A stretch of 64,000 nucleotides of DNA from Cryptomeria japonica (GCF_030272615.1 NC_081409.1:525584475-525648474); one strand, 5' to 3'. Shown: positions 54,293 to 64,000, counted from the first letter of the stretch. Notes: generated from the sequence alone by a model not told the origin. A program made the numbers and translations.

Positions 54293-54655
54293 GTGGCTCA
54301 AGCGAGGAATAATTATAATCTAAGAAACAGAGTTGTAAATCCAGATCAGGGGAATACTGCAGGGTTATTCATAAAAGAAAGCAACATGAAAACCAAATCA
54401 CCAGCCACAACAGTAGCCAAGCCACAAGATGGAAATACGACCAAAAAAAAAGAAATCAACACTAAATTAGTCAAGCCATTTAAGAATGAACACATTGAGA
54501 AGACTGAGCTGAACACTTCATCTTTCGACATCACTAATGCATTATCACAGATGAAAGTTTCAGTTCCTCTATTGGAGATGATGAAATTTCTTGAATACAG
54601 AGAAAAAACCATGAAGATGATATCTGTTATCCCCATAGATTTGTATAAAGAATAA
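54293..54655 (+). CDS. Gypsy-3 gag-protease linker
   Basis: A 120-residue frame, Lys/Asn/Thr-rich (TTVAKPQDGNTTKKKEINTK), then SSFDITNALSQMKVSVPLLEMMKFLEYREK, a conserved helix found before protease in related elements (compare Gypsy-2 QISILELLKLSPKHKDVLEQ). Ends at TAA 54,653. Confidence 0.7.
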   Translation: MAQARNNYNLRNRVVNPDQGNTAGLFIKESNMKTKSPATTVAKPQDGNTTKKKEINTKLVKPFKNEHIEKTELNTSSFDITNALSQMKVSVPLLEMMKFLEYREKTMKMISVIPIDLYKE

Positions 54656-54700
54656 AACTACCAAGGTCAAACAAAGGAGAAAGAAGAGGAAGTTACACTT

Positions 54701-55282
54701 GTGGTATACTTGGGAACCATAATAACAAAATATCCTTCACAAATAGGCCCCTTTTATATGACATTGATGATTAACAATAAATTGGTAAGAAATTTCATGC
54801 TAGATTTAGGAGCTGTCATGAATATTATGCCTTTTGGAGTAATGAAAGAGTTGGGGATGTGGGTGGATACTACCTATGGAAGTTGTTATGCTATGGACAA
54901 TAGGTCTGTCCCAGTGGTGGGTGTCATGAAGGACGTAGAATTTAAAATTACAACCTACCCTAAAGCTTCATACAAAAAAAATATAAGAGTGGTAGATGTT
55001 TGCCTTAATTATGGGATGTTATTGTCTAGACAATGGTCAAGCCTTGTAGGAGGTCACGTTCAATTAGACCTATCATATGCTACTATACGGATGAATGGAA
55101 AGGGAGTAAGAGTGGATAGGGAACCAAGATCCTCCTATATCATTGAAGACATAGACCCTAACCAAATAACCCATTTCTATCATTCAGACATGGAAAATTT
55201 TATAGTGCAATTGAGAAAGCCTAAGATAAAAAATACAGATCCCATTAGCTTTAGTACCCATGAAAGCATGAATCAGATATGA
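54701..55282 (+). CDS. Gypsy-3 protease
   Basis: A 193-residue frame. The retropepsin motif is near residue 33: NFMLDLGAVMNIMPFGVMKEL (Asp-Leu-Gly-Ala instead of Asp-Ser/Thr-Gly-Ala), and DVCLNYGMLLSRQWSSLVGG matches the second conserved part (usually LLGRPW). The active-site change probably abolishes cleavage. The frame runs up to a TGA directly before the RNase H domain, so protease and RNase H were one polyprotein. Confidence 0.85.
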   Translation: MVYLGTIITKYPSQIGPFYMTLMINNKLVRNFMLDLGAVMNIMPFGVMKELGMWVDTTYGSCYAMDNRSVPVVGVMKDVEFKITTYPKASYKKNIRVVDVCLNYGMLLSRQWSSLVGGHVQLDLSYATIRMNGKGVRVDREPRSSYIIEDIDPNQITHFYHSDMENFIVQLRKPKIKNTDPISFSTHESMNQI

Positions 55283-55690
55283 CAGATGTATTTTGATGGG
55301 GCTTGTAGCAAGGAGGGAAATGGAGCGGGAGTTGTTTTTATTTCACCAAAAGTAAAAAACATTTAAATATTCATTCCCCCTATCATTTGATTTCACCAAC
55401 AATACAAAAGAATATGAGGTTCTTTTGTTAGGATCAAATTTGGCATCCATGTATGAGATAAAACTCCTCAGTGTTTATGGAGATTCAAAATTGATCATTT
55501 CACAGGTCAAATCCAAATATACCACTAAGAACACTAGACTAAAGAGATACATAAATGAAAAGTTTGGGATACTATTGAATGTTTTGATGCCTTTTCAATA
55601 GAGTGGATTGATAGATCCGAAAACATTATGGCAGAATTTCTAGCTAATGTAGCCATCAAACATGATGATATAACATGTTGTGGTATATCC
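55283..55690 (+). pseudogene. Gypsy-3 RNase H placed before RT
   Basis: Translation gives QMYFDGACSKEGNGAGVVF (first Asp), NTKEYEVLLLG (Glu, after a frame change near 55,365) and VYGDSKLIISQV (Asp), then WIDRSENIMAEFLANVAIK. This is the second, plant/archaeal-type RNase H. Here it lies between protease and RT, whereas Gypsy-1 and -2 have it between native RNase H and integrase. Frameshifted and therefore inactive. Confidence 0.85.
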
Positions 55691-56150
55691 AAGGTGGAAG
55701 TTAAAACTAGACCTTATGTCCCGGATAACATACACAATTGGCAAGTTTTTGAAAATGATGAGGATTTAATGAACTTCCTACATTATGTAGGTAAATATGA
55801 ATCTTGATAGATTGATTTCAATTCTTATGTAGAGAAGATTGATGGAAAAGAAACCATATTTGGGAAAGAAGTAGTATAACTGAAAACAAACAAGATCCCT
55901 AAAGGTCTTGTTGCCTTGGAGAGAATCTTTGACAAAGATGATAGGATAGAAACAAAGGCAACACCAGTTAAAGATGAAGATGTAGAAGAGATCAATCTTG
56001 GAATAAAGAGTTCCCCCAAAATTAATCTCATTGGGAAAAGGCTCACACCAAATATAAAAGAGGAATTAATAGCATTTCTGAGGAAATATAGGCATGTGTT
56101 TTCCTGGTCGTATGATGATCTAAAAGCATATAGGGAGGAATTATTTTAGC
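55691..56150 (+). pseudogene. Gypsy-3 linker before RT
   Basis: Open at 55,916-56,149: INLGIKSSPKINLIGKRL, then NIKEELIAFLRKYRHVFSWS and YDDLKAYREELF. This is the conserved segment leading into Ty3/gypsy RT. The terminating TAG at 56,147 is one C-to-T change from Gln and is followed in frame by HEIPLKPNAKPF. Confidence 0.8.
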
Positions 56151-56925
56151 ATGAGATTCCACTAAAGCCTAATGCAAAACCATTTAGATAGAAGTAGAGA
56201 CCTATTAATCCCACCCTGTTGCCTAAAATGCATGAAGAGATATTAAAAATGAAAGAATTAAGGATAATCAAGCCAATTAGATTACTTAACATGGGTTTCA
56301 AATCTTGTGCCAATATAGAAGAAGAATGGTGACATTAGATTGTGTGTTGATTTCAGGAATCTAAACATGTCTTCCTTACAGGATAATTACCCCCTGCCAA
56401 ACATGGATGCACTATTGTAGAAAGTAACAGGGTGTGAGATATTGTCAATTATGGATGGATTTTCTGGTTATAACCAGGTAAAAATCAAAGATTCAGAACA
56501 ATTTAAAATTGCATTTACCACCCCGTGGGGGACATATGTGTACACTAGAATGCCTTTTGGTCTGACAAATGCATGAGATACTTTCCAAAGAGCTATGGAT
56601 GTAGCATTTGTAGAATTGATAAATGTGATAATGATAGTGTATCAAGATGATCTGACCACATACTCAAAGAAAGCTGAAGATCATTGTAGCCACCTTGAAA
56701 AGATATTCATAAAAGCTCTAGAATATGGTATTTCTTTAAATCCCAAGAAGTACCATTTTGGTGTCACAGAAGGGAAACTATCGGGACATATAGTTTCAAA
56801 GGAAGGAGTGAAAATTGACCCAGAGAGAATTGTTGCCATTGATAAAATTCCCATTCAAAGCCATACAATCATTTTTTGGATAGATAAACTTTGTGAGGAG
56901 ATTTACATCTAATTTTGATTAGATT
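56151..56925 (+). pseudogene. Gypsy-3 reverse transcriptase
   Basis: Motifs in order: HEIPLKPNAKPF, LPKMHEEILKMKELRIIKP, RLCVDFRNLNMSSLQDNY, SIMDGFSGYNQVKIKDSEQ, TPWGTYVYTRMPFGLTNA, then the open piece 56,595-56,912 with MIVYQDDLTTYSK (catalytic YxDD present as YQDD) and NPKKYHFGVTEGKLSGHIVS. Three or more stops and shifts lie in the fingers region. Thumb degraded near 56,860-56,920. Confidence 0.9.
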
Positions 56926-57672
56926 GTGAAACCTATATCTAAAATGTTGAAGAAGGGTGCAAAATTGGCCTGGAAAAATGAAGGTAAGGATGCATTTGTG
57001 GGTATTAAAAAGGAAATTAAGGAAGCTCTTGTGCTAAAGTCTCCCAATTTCTCTAAGCCATTCCAAATATTCTCTTTTGCCTCTTGTCACACCATTGTTG
57101 TTATTATGTTGCAGAAGAATGATGAAGGTCATAAGAAACCTATTTCATTCTTTAGCAAAGCCTTGCACGAAGCTGAATTGAAGTATGACATCAATGAAAA
57201 ATAAGCATACACATTGGTTAAAGAAGTGAAAACTTTCAGATCATATCTAGTAGGGGTGGAAGTGGTGGCATATGTTCCCAATGCAATAGTCAAGGACATA
57301 TTTAGACAATCAAAGGTGACTGGTAGGAGATGTAGATGGATAAATCAAGTACAAGAATTCAATATAGACATCAAAATAAAAAAACTAGTAAGAGGACAAG
57401 GGTTAGCTAAGTTAATGGCTGAATCGAATTTGAAAGCTGCCCAAGTTAATAATGTCAGCCTAGAAGATGTTGTTATGAGTATAGAACAGGTTCCTTGGTA
57501 CTCAAATATAGTCTATTATTTAAAACACATGCAATATCCTGAAGGTTTAGATGAAAATCAGAAAAGATCGCTCAAATTACAAGCATCTAAGTATGTCTTG
57601 ATAAGAGGATATTTGTCTTGGACAAACATAGATGGTGTGTTGCTATTTTGCCTAGACCAACATCAATCATAG
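56926..57672 (+). pseudogene. Gypsy-3 native RNase H and connection
   Basis: 56,926-57,204: KPISKMLKKGAKLAWKNEGK (RT connection) and FQIFSFASCHTIVVIMLQKND, ending at KPISFFSKALHEAELKYDINEK. 57,214-57,672: LVKEVKTFRSYLVG, WINQVQEFNIDIKIKKLVRG, GLAKLMAESN. The RNase H acidic residues are replaced (SFAS where YxDAS is usual), consistent with takeover by the second RNase H in this clade. A TAA at 57,202 splits one frame. Confidence 0.82.
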
Positions 57673-58740
57673 GTACAAATGTTGAAAGATATGCATGATG
57701 CATTGTGTGGGGGACATTTTTTCAGCTAAAACTACTGCTTACAAGATTCTAAAGGTTGGATATTATTGGCCTAGTGTTTTTAGGGATGCATTTACATATG
57801 TAAGGAAATGTGAAGCATGTAAAATTTTTTCAGGGAAATTGAAATATTAAGGAGCCTTGCCATTAAGACCAATACATGATGAAAAGCCTTTTCAGCATTG
57901 GGGGATTTATTTCATAGGAGAGATTACTGACAAGTCAAGTGGAGGTCACAGATGGATCCTAGTTGCCACTAATTACTTTACTAAATGAGTAGAAGCTATT
58001 CCTGCTAAATAGGCAACCGACAAAGTAGTAATCAAAATTTTGGTGGAAAATATATTTACTAGGTTTGGTGTCCCTTCTAGGTTTATAACAAATAATGTCA
58101 TGTGTTTTAGATATGTTGAATTCAATAAGCTTTGTGAGGAATATGGTATTACAGTGTCTCATTCTTAACCATATCATCCTCAAGGAAATGGTCAAGCCGA
58201 ATCAAGCAATAAGAATATTTTAAAATTATAAGGAGGATACTTGATAACAACAAAAGGGCTTGGGATTCCAAATTGAACTTATCCCTTTGGGTAGATAGAA
58301 TTACCACTAAGAAATCCACAGGAAAATCCACGTTTGAACTAGTATATGGGAAACAAGTTGTACTTCCACTGGAAAATTTGTTTCTAGTCTACAAGTTTGT
58401 AAGTGAGGAGGACCTCTGGGATCCAATGGAGGAAAGGTTCATACAATTGGTAGAACTAGATTAAATGAGGCGGGAAGAGCAAAAGATGAATCTTAAAGTC
58501 CAAGCACATGCAAAGCTTCTTCATGGCAGAAAATCAAATGATAGGAAGTTCCATGAAGGAGAATGGGTTCTTATGTGGAATGCTAAACAATAGGACAAAG
58601 GAAAACATAGAAAATTTGAAGCATTGTGGGTTAGACAATACATTGTCATAGGTTAAGGAGGTGAAGATTTATATTTCTTATTAAACACAACAAGAGAGCA
58701 ACAAGAATTGCTAATGCATGGATAATTCTTGAAGCACTTC
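57673..58740 (+). pseudogene. Gypsy-3 integrase
   Basis: HDALCGGHF and YVRKCEACKIFSGK (zinc domain, 57,695-57,840). The core reads HWGIYFIGEITDKSSGG (Tyr in place of the first catalytic Asp), RFITNN (Asn for the second Asp) and NGQAESSNK (Glu kept). 58,273-58,464 is open: LSLWVDRITTKKSTGKSTF, then VYGKQVVLP. C-terminal part to about 58,700: KLLHGRKSNDRKFHEGEWVL, RKFEALWVRQYIV. Two of three catalytic residues are lost. Confidence 0.88.
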
Positions 58741-58929
58741 TTTTTTTAAGAAAATGAGCTCTTATCCATGCATAATAGATTAGGATTCATTTCACTATTC
58801 CATTTGTACATACCCCATCCCCACCATCAAAAAAAAAAATATAGTATATTACTTGGCCCGCTTTTCCCACAGATTGACCTGGATTCTTGTAGGTATTTTG
58901 TTCAACACCTCATCCTCAGATAGAGCCAC
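58741..58929 (+). other. Gypsy-3 spacer before 3' LTR
   Basis: About 190 bp with an A-run near 58,830-58,842. The bases next to the LTR (atagagccac) are not a convincing polypurine tract, so the plus-strand primer site is lost or displaced. Confidence 0.5.
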
Positions 58930-61046
58930 TGTTGGAACCCTAAAATTCATAACAATACCCCTGACATGATCATCAAGATTTTGTGTTTAATGTTGAAGCT
59001 ACAAAAGTTTTCTTTTACCTAACATAGAATCCCACATATTGTCACCATTATGCCCTAATGATATGGGAAAAATTCTTGATAAAACCAAGAAAGATTAGTA
59101 AGATAACCTCACTAAGTAAACATTTCATGACTATATTGGAATAGCTATTTAGATCTGATAAATCAATGTTGGATACTTATATCGGGATAGCTAACCCGAT
59201 CCCATAATTAGTGTTGAACATGGACATCGGGATAGCAATGCCAAACAAGATGTTTGAGGCACCTATCAAAATAAATACTAAAGGCGCTGTAACAATTCTA
59301 TGCGATTTTGATAGAACAAATTATTTCAATAAGCATTACATCGGTATAGCTATGCAGAACCAAGTATGTGGATATCTGTCAGAATAACCACCAAAGGTGG
59401 AGAAGCAGTATTTTTTAATGCCGACAGAGTAAGCTATCCCAACACACACATTTCAAGATATGTCATCCTGACAAAGGAAAATACAAAAAGAGCGTTATGA
59501 TACCATATCATAATAACTTATGAAGTTGGAATAGCACATGAACAAGGTTCCGATTGCTAAAGCTATCCCGATGGTGAATATTTGAATGGCATCAGGGGAA
59601 CTATCTCGATTATGAACTCATGACTGAAAAAATCAATATCGGTAAACCCTATGGTGATAGAATGAAAATGGAGAAGGGATCCTTATCGGTATAACTATTG
59701 AGATCGGGATAATGGATTATTTATAACCCGATAGTCCAACCTATTTTGAAAGCTAGTATATGGAATGACATCAAAATAGCTACTCCGATAGCACATTCTC
59801 GACTGAATACTTTTGTTGGAATAACTTAAAGCGAAAGGCAGAATCAAAGGGGAAGATCTTCATCAGGATGACTTGTGAAGTCAGAAAGACAATTTTTGGG
59901 TATGCTGATAGTTGAAAGAATCTCGATAAGCACCATTCCAGATGTGATCGACATAGGTAACCCGAAGACCAAAATCACACTAGTAACAACTTATCGGTAT
60001 AATATATGCCGAAATGATGTGAATGATAGACAATTTCCAACAACGACTCAATTGTCAGAAATGTGCCAAACAGACATGACAAATGAAGTGAAGGGATGTA
60101 ACCCTTGTATAGAATATTTATATGTAAAACATTAAAATGAATTAGAATGAATTAGAGTCAATTGTAATGTAAGATATTAAAAATAGGATTTATAAATTGT
60201 TATTAGATAGAAATAAAAAATATAGTTAGTGCTCCTTTTTCTCTATTGTGTTGTAGTGAATTTATCTTCAGATCAGTTCTTTGTTATAACTATTTGAAGC
60301 AAGTGGTTGTTATCTTAAATCTTTGCGTGAATATTTCATGTTGTAATTACAAGTTAGAAAAATATAGAGTGCATCTGAGACAAAAGGTGGGTATTTGTAT
60401 TCTATCCTGATTGGTCTATCTGTGAGAGTTAAATTCGATTAGACTAACATTAATTGAAGACATCTAATTGTGACATTGAGGGTTGGATAATTGAAAGATC
60501 CATCCAAGGGAGGATTCAAAAATTGTCTTTCAGAGTTATGCATAGGGTTTGCAAGTGAATGACTCTATTCCCCAAAAGAAATAAGGAATTAGTCTAATTA
60601 CATACAAATTTCAATTCAAATCACTTGTCCACATTTTTCAGTTTCATTTCTATTTTAGTAGGAGATATAAGTAGAAGTTAGAAGGAAGGATAGTTCAGAA
60701 TCAGATAGTAGGAATGAGATTAGAGAAAAAATAATCAGTTAAAGAAGATCACCAATAGAGTAGGAGAAATTAGATAATGGAAAGATAGTTTATGCCAAAG
60801 GTATATGCCACTTTGAGATAAACAATAAAAGTAGAAGATACAGTGTAAAATCTGCTATAAAAAGCACCAAGTTGGAGAGTTAGTTGGTGAGGAGGTACAC
60901 CTGCCTAGGTTCTACAGAGCCTAAAGTGAGGGAGTTAGAAACCTTGAAAGGTTCACTCTATTAGTTGGCCAAATCATTTGGAAGATTTGATCATTGGGCG
61001 AGGTATACTCATAGAATTTTCTAATTTGTTGATTTGAGCACCAACA
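58930..61046 (+). repeat. Gypsy-3 3' LTR
   Basis: A 2,117-bp partner of 49,980-52,094. It carries the same array of CGGGATAGCTA-like motifs; here the best unit reads atcgggatagctaacccgat (59,181-59,200), a palindrome. Followed by the target duplication CACCC. Confidence 0.95.
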
Positions 61047-61051
61047 CACCC

Positions 61052-61339
61052 TACATAGGTGGAAGTACACAAGACATGAAATACAATTATAAATTTACCT
61101 TAAGTAAACAAAGTGTGATTTACTCTACAAAATGAAAACACTCAAGTAATAAGAACTAATTCTATTCCAAGATCTTGCAATACACACATTAATAATTTTC
61201 AATTTTTAGATCTTCAACATCCATTCACCAAAAATGCTACAAACAACAATTATTAGCACAAAAATCTTATCTAAGAACAAAAATACAAAAAATAGAGCTA
61301 AAAACATACCTACAAAAATAAACAAACCTACATAGACAC
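61052..61339. other. Non-coding AT-rich sequence
   Basis: About 290 bp without gene or recognisable repeat. It continues the sequence left of Gypsy-3 (ends near 49,974). Confidence 0.5.
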
Positions 61340-62125
61340 ACGTAAACCCGCAAACCTATAAACTAACACACAAAAAATACACAAGCATACACATATACAC
61401 ATACAAACAATGAAAAAAATACATATACAAACCCAAAATTTTTACACACCTACACACACACATATACACATAAATACACACACAAACACATAATCCACGA
61501 CATACATATAAACACACACATATGAAAATGCACAAAAATGCAAACTTAGACACATATGCACATACCCATAAACACATGTACATACCTACAGATACACAAA
61601 CATACACCAAACAAGAAAACACACATACAAACAACTATACGTACATATGATCCATAACACCTACAAACATACATACAAACACATGCATACACATCTACAC
61701 ATGTATATACACATGAAAACTTACAATCATACATACATACATACATACATGCACAACACACATGCACAAACAAGCACACAAATACACAAATAAGCACACA
61801 CATATACAACAAACAAACATAGATACATGGAAATTTACATACTAACATACACTATAGGCACAAACATACATGCACATACACATAAATATGCAAACGTACC
61901 TGCAAATAGGAACATATACACACAAGCCTACACCTAACCATGCATACATACAAACATACAAACATATAAACACAATTAAACAAACATACTTATACAAACA
62001 AACACACATACGTGTACCAACAAACAAAACACTCACAACTAAACACAACTACTTACACATACATACAATTCTATAAACACATAAACATACAAACACAAGT
62101 CCAAAACACACAAACATATATAAGA
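61340..62125. repeat. Cryptically simple ACACATAC-rich island
   Basis: About 790 bp of interspersed CACATACA, AAACATAC, ACACAAAC words with strong A/C strand bias, including a clean (CATA)n run near 61,727-61,752. The Cys/Val/Tyr-rich frames read from the other strand (61,356-62,048) are artefacts of the repeat. Same type as 4,783-5,183. Confidence 0.85.
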
Positions 62126-62285
62126 AACAAAAATAATGGAAGGGAATATGACCAAGGAGAGAGGTGGAAAATATAAGGGAAGAAGAAGAGTGAAAATGGG
62201 GAATCATGGGGGTCGGGGCAAATGATTTTTGAGGTGGTTTAAAAGAGGACACCAAGTGAAACTTGGATTCTAATCACTACTGCTA
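62126..62285. other. Short spacer
   Basis: GA-rich 160 bp between the simple-sequence island and the Penelope-like fragment. Nothing recognised. Confidence 0.4.
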
Positions 62286-63440
62286 TTTAGATTGGATGGG
62301 TAAAATGTGGATTTGAATGGCTTCTTCGAGTTTCCTTTTGAAGAAATTTCTTCCTTACACAAGATTTGGGTGTTTTCCAAGGAGATTTGGTATTTAGTCT
62401 TGGAGTAGTATTCTCTACCAAGGTAGATTTTAGGACCCATTCATGCCTAATGTTAGCATAATGCTCTTTTATTCTAGTGCTAAGCAAATGACTTGTCTCA
62501 CCGGTGTAGGGATACCAAAAGATAAAATAGGTTTATAGACACCCAATTTGACAAAGAGGTCTTTAAGGTCTTTAGGAGAGAGGATGTGATTTTGAAAAGG
62601 CCAAATGGACTTTAAAAGTACAATGGAGCCTTTTTATGGAGGATCTTGGAAATTTTGTTGGAGAGACCCTCAACATAGGGGAGGGAACCAATTTGGAAGG
62701 CTAGGGGGGTGCAACTTCACATTTAAAAAAATAATGATATTTGGTTAGCTTGATTATCCTCTTAACATGTTTTATTTTATGACCATTTAACAAGAGCACC
62801 TAGTTAAGGTGGAAAGTCTCTTGGTCTATGAACTCATCATCACAAATCATAAATTCTCTTAAAGATAGTTTTGAGGACATTGAATTTTTGGTTGGGGTGA
62901 TGATGAGAAGAGGAATGGAGGTAAATATTAGTGTGGGTAGATTTGTGGTAGACTCATTGAGCTAAGGATCAATCTAATTTTTTGATGAGGAGAATGTTAA
63001 GGAAGGGGAGTTGGTTTTCCAATTCCATCTCTTTGGTAAAAGAGATGCAAGGGTTTAGGTTTTATGAGTGAGAGTGCAACTCTTCCATTTTCTCATGCCC
63101 ATGGGGCTAACAAATGTTGGTATCATCCACATAACGTTTCCCCAACTATGGTTTTAGTGGAAAGGATAAGAGAGTCATCTCTTCAAAGTGATCCATAAAA
63201 ATGTTGGCTACAATAGGGGTTAGAGGAGAACCCATCATGAAAACATGCACTTGGTCATACACTGAAGCTTGTAAGGTAACAAAGGTGGATCTCAAACATA
63301 AATCCGCCAAGTTGGTAATCTCATTATTGGTATGTGTATGTTTAGAAAAGTGTGGAATCTTGCAAATGAGAAACAAATCAAGCACACCAATGAAACATTA
63401 TATTAGAGGTTAGAATCATAAACAAGTTAGTGAAACAAGA
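62286..63440 (-). pseudogene. Penelope-like element fragment (RT plus GIY-YIG endonuclease)
   Basis: On the minus strand, RT comes first. 63,385-63,146 reads NEITNLADLCLRSTFVTLQ, then MGSPLTPIVANIFMDHFEE, the diagnostic Penelope palm motif, followed by KRYVDDTN with catalytic YVDD at 63,122-63,133. Next come the Penelope thumb words THTNIYLHSSSHHHPNQK (near 62,900-62,950). The C-terminal endonuclease lies at 62,530-62,286: WYPYTGETSHLLSTRIKEHY and ANIRHEW, a GIY-YIG domain with YTG for YIG. Many stops and frame changes; 5' part of RT missing. EN+ Penelope elements in land plants are known mainly from conifers (Dryads), thought to derive from animals by horizontal transfer. Confidence 0.85.
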
Positions 63441-63479
63441 TCTCTAAAGGCGTCTCATTGTTCTCTATCTCCAAGGATT

Positions 63480-63665
63480 TTTGGAATTTAAACTTTTTTC
63501 AGTTTTTTTGGATTTTTAAAATTTTTTGATTTTTTTTTATTTTAAATTTTTTGGATTTTTTTTAAATTTTTGGATTTTTTGGATTTTTTTGGATTTTTTT
63601 TTTTTTTTTAAATTTTGAAATTTTTGATTTTTTTTTTTATTTTAATTTTTTTTGATATTGATCTA
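63480..63665. repeat. T-rich low-complexity tract
   Basis: About 185 bp of T-runs broken by ggattttt, aaatttt and gattttt. A similar tract lies at 18,060-18,400 in Gypsy-1. Confidence 0.8.
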
Positions 63666-63769
63666 CCAATAAAAGTTATTTAAAAATGGTGAAAATATGG
63701 TGCGAGTATAGCATGAACATGCCCCACACGTCCATCTAGGTAGCACACCCTGCTGACATCACCATGGGC

Positions 63770-63778
63770 TATATAAGC
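63770..63778 (+). promoter_or_regulatory. TATA box of PMD copy 3
   Basis: TATATAAGC about 93 nt upstream of the exon-1 ATG, in a locally GC-richer stretch. It is followed by CTCATTTGTGCACTTGGCATTTGG, close to the copy 1 leader (TCATTTGTGC...TTGG), and GA repeats. The strongest of the three promoters by match to consensus. Confidence 0.65.
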
Positions 63779-63862
63779 CTCCAAGGGTCCCATTACAACT
63801 CATTTGTGCACTTGGCATTTGGAGATTGGAGCTTTGGAGAGGAGAAGAGAAGAGAGAGCAAG

Positions 63863-63937
63863 ATGGCGCCCCCTTATCAAAGCCACAAATTTGAGTGGGT
63901 TCAACGTTATGAGAGGCCAACAACGTATGGATCTCCG
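63863..63937 (+). CDS. PMD copy 3, exon 1 (25 codons, cut by window edge)
   Basis: ATG at 63,863 in the context CAAGATGGCG, a good plant start context. 25 codons with HKFEWVQRYERPTTYG end at CCG|GTAAGT (GT at 63,938), phase 0. Length and donor position are identical to copy 2. No stop inside the exon. The rest of the gene lies beyond the window, so I cannot say whether it is intact or again antisense to a Gypsy element. The intron starts with a word ttacgcatttttgg (near 63,975), recalling the copy 1 intron motif. Confidence 0.7.
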
Positions 63938-64000
63938 GTAAGTGGATTTTCTAACCTCTTTTGTTTGATTTTTACGCATTTTTGGTAGTTTTTTCAAGAT

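Larger units (their letters stand above)
49980..61046 (+). mobile_element. Gypsy-3: complete Ty3/gypsy element
   Basis: An 11.1-kb element on the + strand with LTRs at 49,980-52,094 and 58,930-61,046 (TGTTGGAAC...GCACCAACA) and a perfect 5-bp target duplication CACCC (49,975-49,979 and 61,047-61,051). Order: primer site, gag, zinc knuckle, protease, RNase H, RT, native RNase H, integrase. The extra RNase H precedes RT, unlike Gypsy-1 and Gypsy-2. No PMD gene is present. No purine tract abuts the 3' LTR. Integrase active-site losses and many stops make it non-autonomous. Confidence 0.95.

Noticed and set aside
61356-62048. Cys/Val/Tyr-rich minus-strand open frames resembling a membrane protein
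   Set aside because: Artefact of the reverse complement of the ACACATAC repeat.
1-64000. tRNA, rRNA or organellar insertions
   Set aside because: No cloverleaf-like or rRNA-like segments noticed on either strand; the only tRNA-related words are retroelement primer sites.

Overview
The window looks like intergenic heterochromatin from a very large seed-plant genome, most likely a gymnosperm and probably a conifer. I see no intact host gene, no rRNA, tRNA or CRISPR locus, and no prokaryotic-style operon. The sequence is AT-rich, dense in LTR retrotransposons nested inside each other, and full of decayed but still readable pol domains. The conifer inference rests on a Penelope-like element with a GIY-YIG endonuclease at 62.3-63.4 kb (EN+ Penelope elements, called Dryads, are known from conifers), on the Tat-type Ty3/gypsy elements and on the nesting depth. 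It is an inference, not a direct observation.

Layout. 1-5.18 kb: AT-rich sequence without genes, with a palindrome cluster (1,661-1,765), a 33-bp LINE stub with a perfect 18-bp target-site duplication (2,572-2,640) and an ACATAC-type simple-sequence island. 5.18 to about 48.06 kb: Gypsy-1, a decayed minus-strand Tat-like Ty3/gypsy element. Its internal region carries, on the opposite (+) strand, a plant-mobile-domain (PMD) gene between integrase and the 3' LTR. That PMD copy is broken by a 299-bp LINE fragment (7,380-7,678) and by a full-length Copia element (8,507-15,645). Gypsy-1 pol is itself split at about 21.77/44.0 kb by a 22-kb insertion. The insertion contains an array of 34-bp palindromes (21,970-23,197) followed by a long unrecognised + strand reading frame ('gene X', 23,346-25,205), which resumes in frame at 41,203-42,790. 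Gene X is interrupted by Gypsy-2 (25,206-41,202), a 16-kb minus-strand Tat-like element with both LTRs, gag, protease, a G-patch, RT, two RNase H domains, integrase and a second antisense PMD gene (about 27.0-30.4 kb). 49,980-61,046: Gypsy-3, a complete + strand Ty3/gypsy element with 2.1-kb LTRs and a perfect CACCC target duplication; its extra RNase H lies before RT. 61.3-62.1 kb: a second simple-sequence island. 62.3-63.4 kb: the Penelope-like fragment. 63.77 kb to the end: TATA box and first exon of a third PMD gene, cut by the window edge.

How the parts relate. The order of insertion can be read from the nesting: Gypsy-1 is oldest, then the gene-X unit, then Gypsy-2; the LINE and Copia insertions into the Gypsy-1 PMD copy are separate later events. 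Gypsy-3 lies to the right of Gypsy-1. All recognisable retroelement proteins carry stops or altered catalytic residues, so the locus is a graveyard. A recurring theme is that each + strand transcription unit antisense to Gypsy pol has its own array of short repeated motifs in its leader or first intron. The motif differs from copy to copy. The most unusual is the 34-bp palindrome array, where unit length and dyad symmetry are conserved better than sequence.
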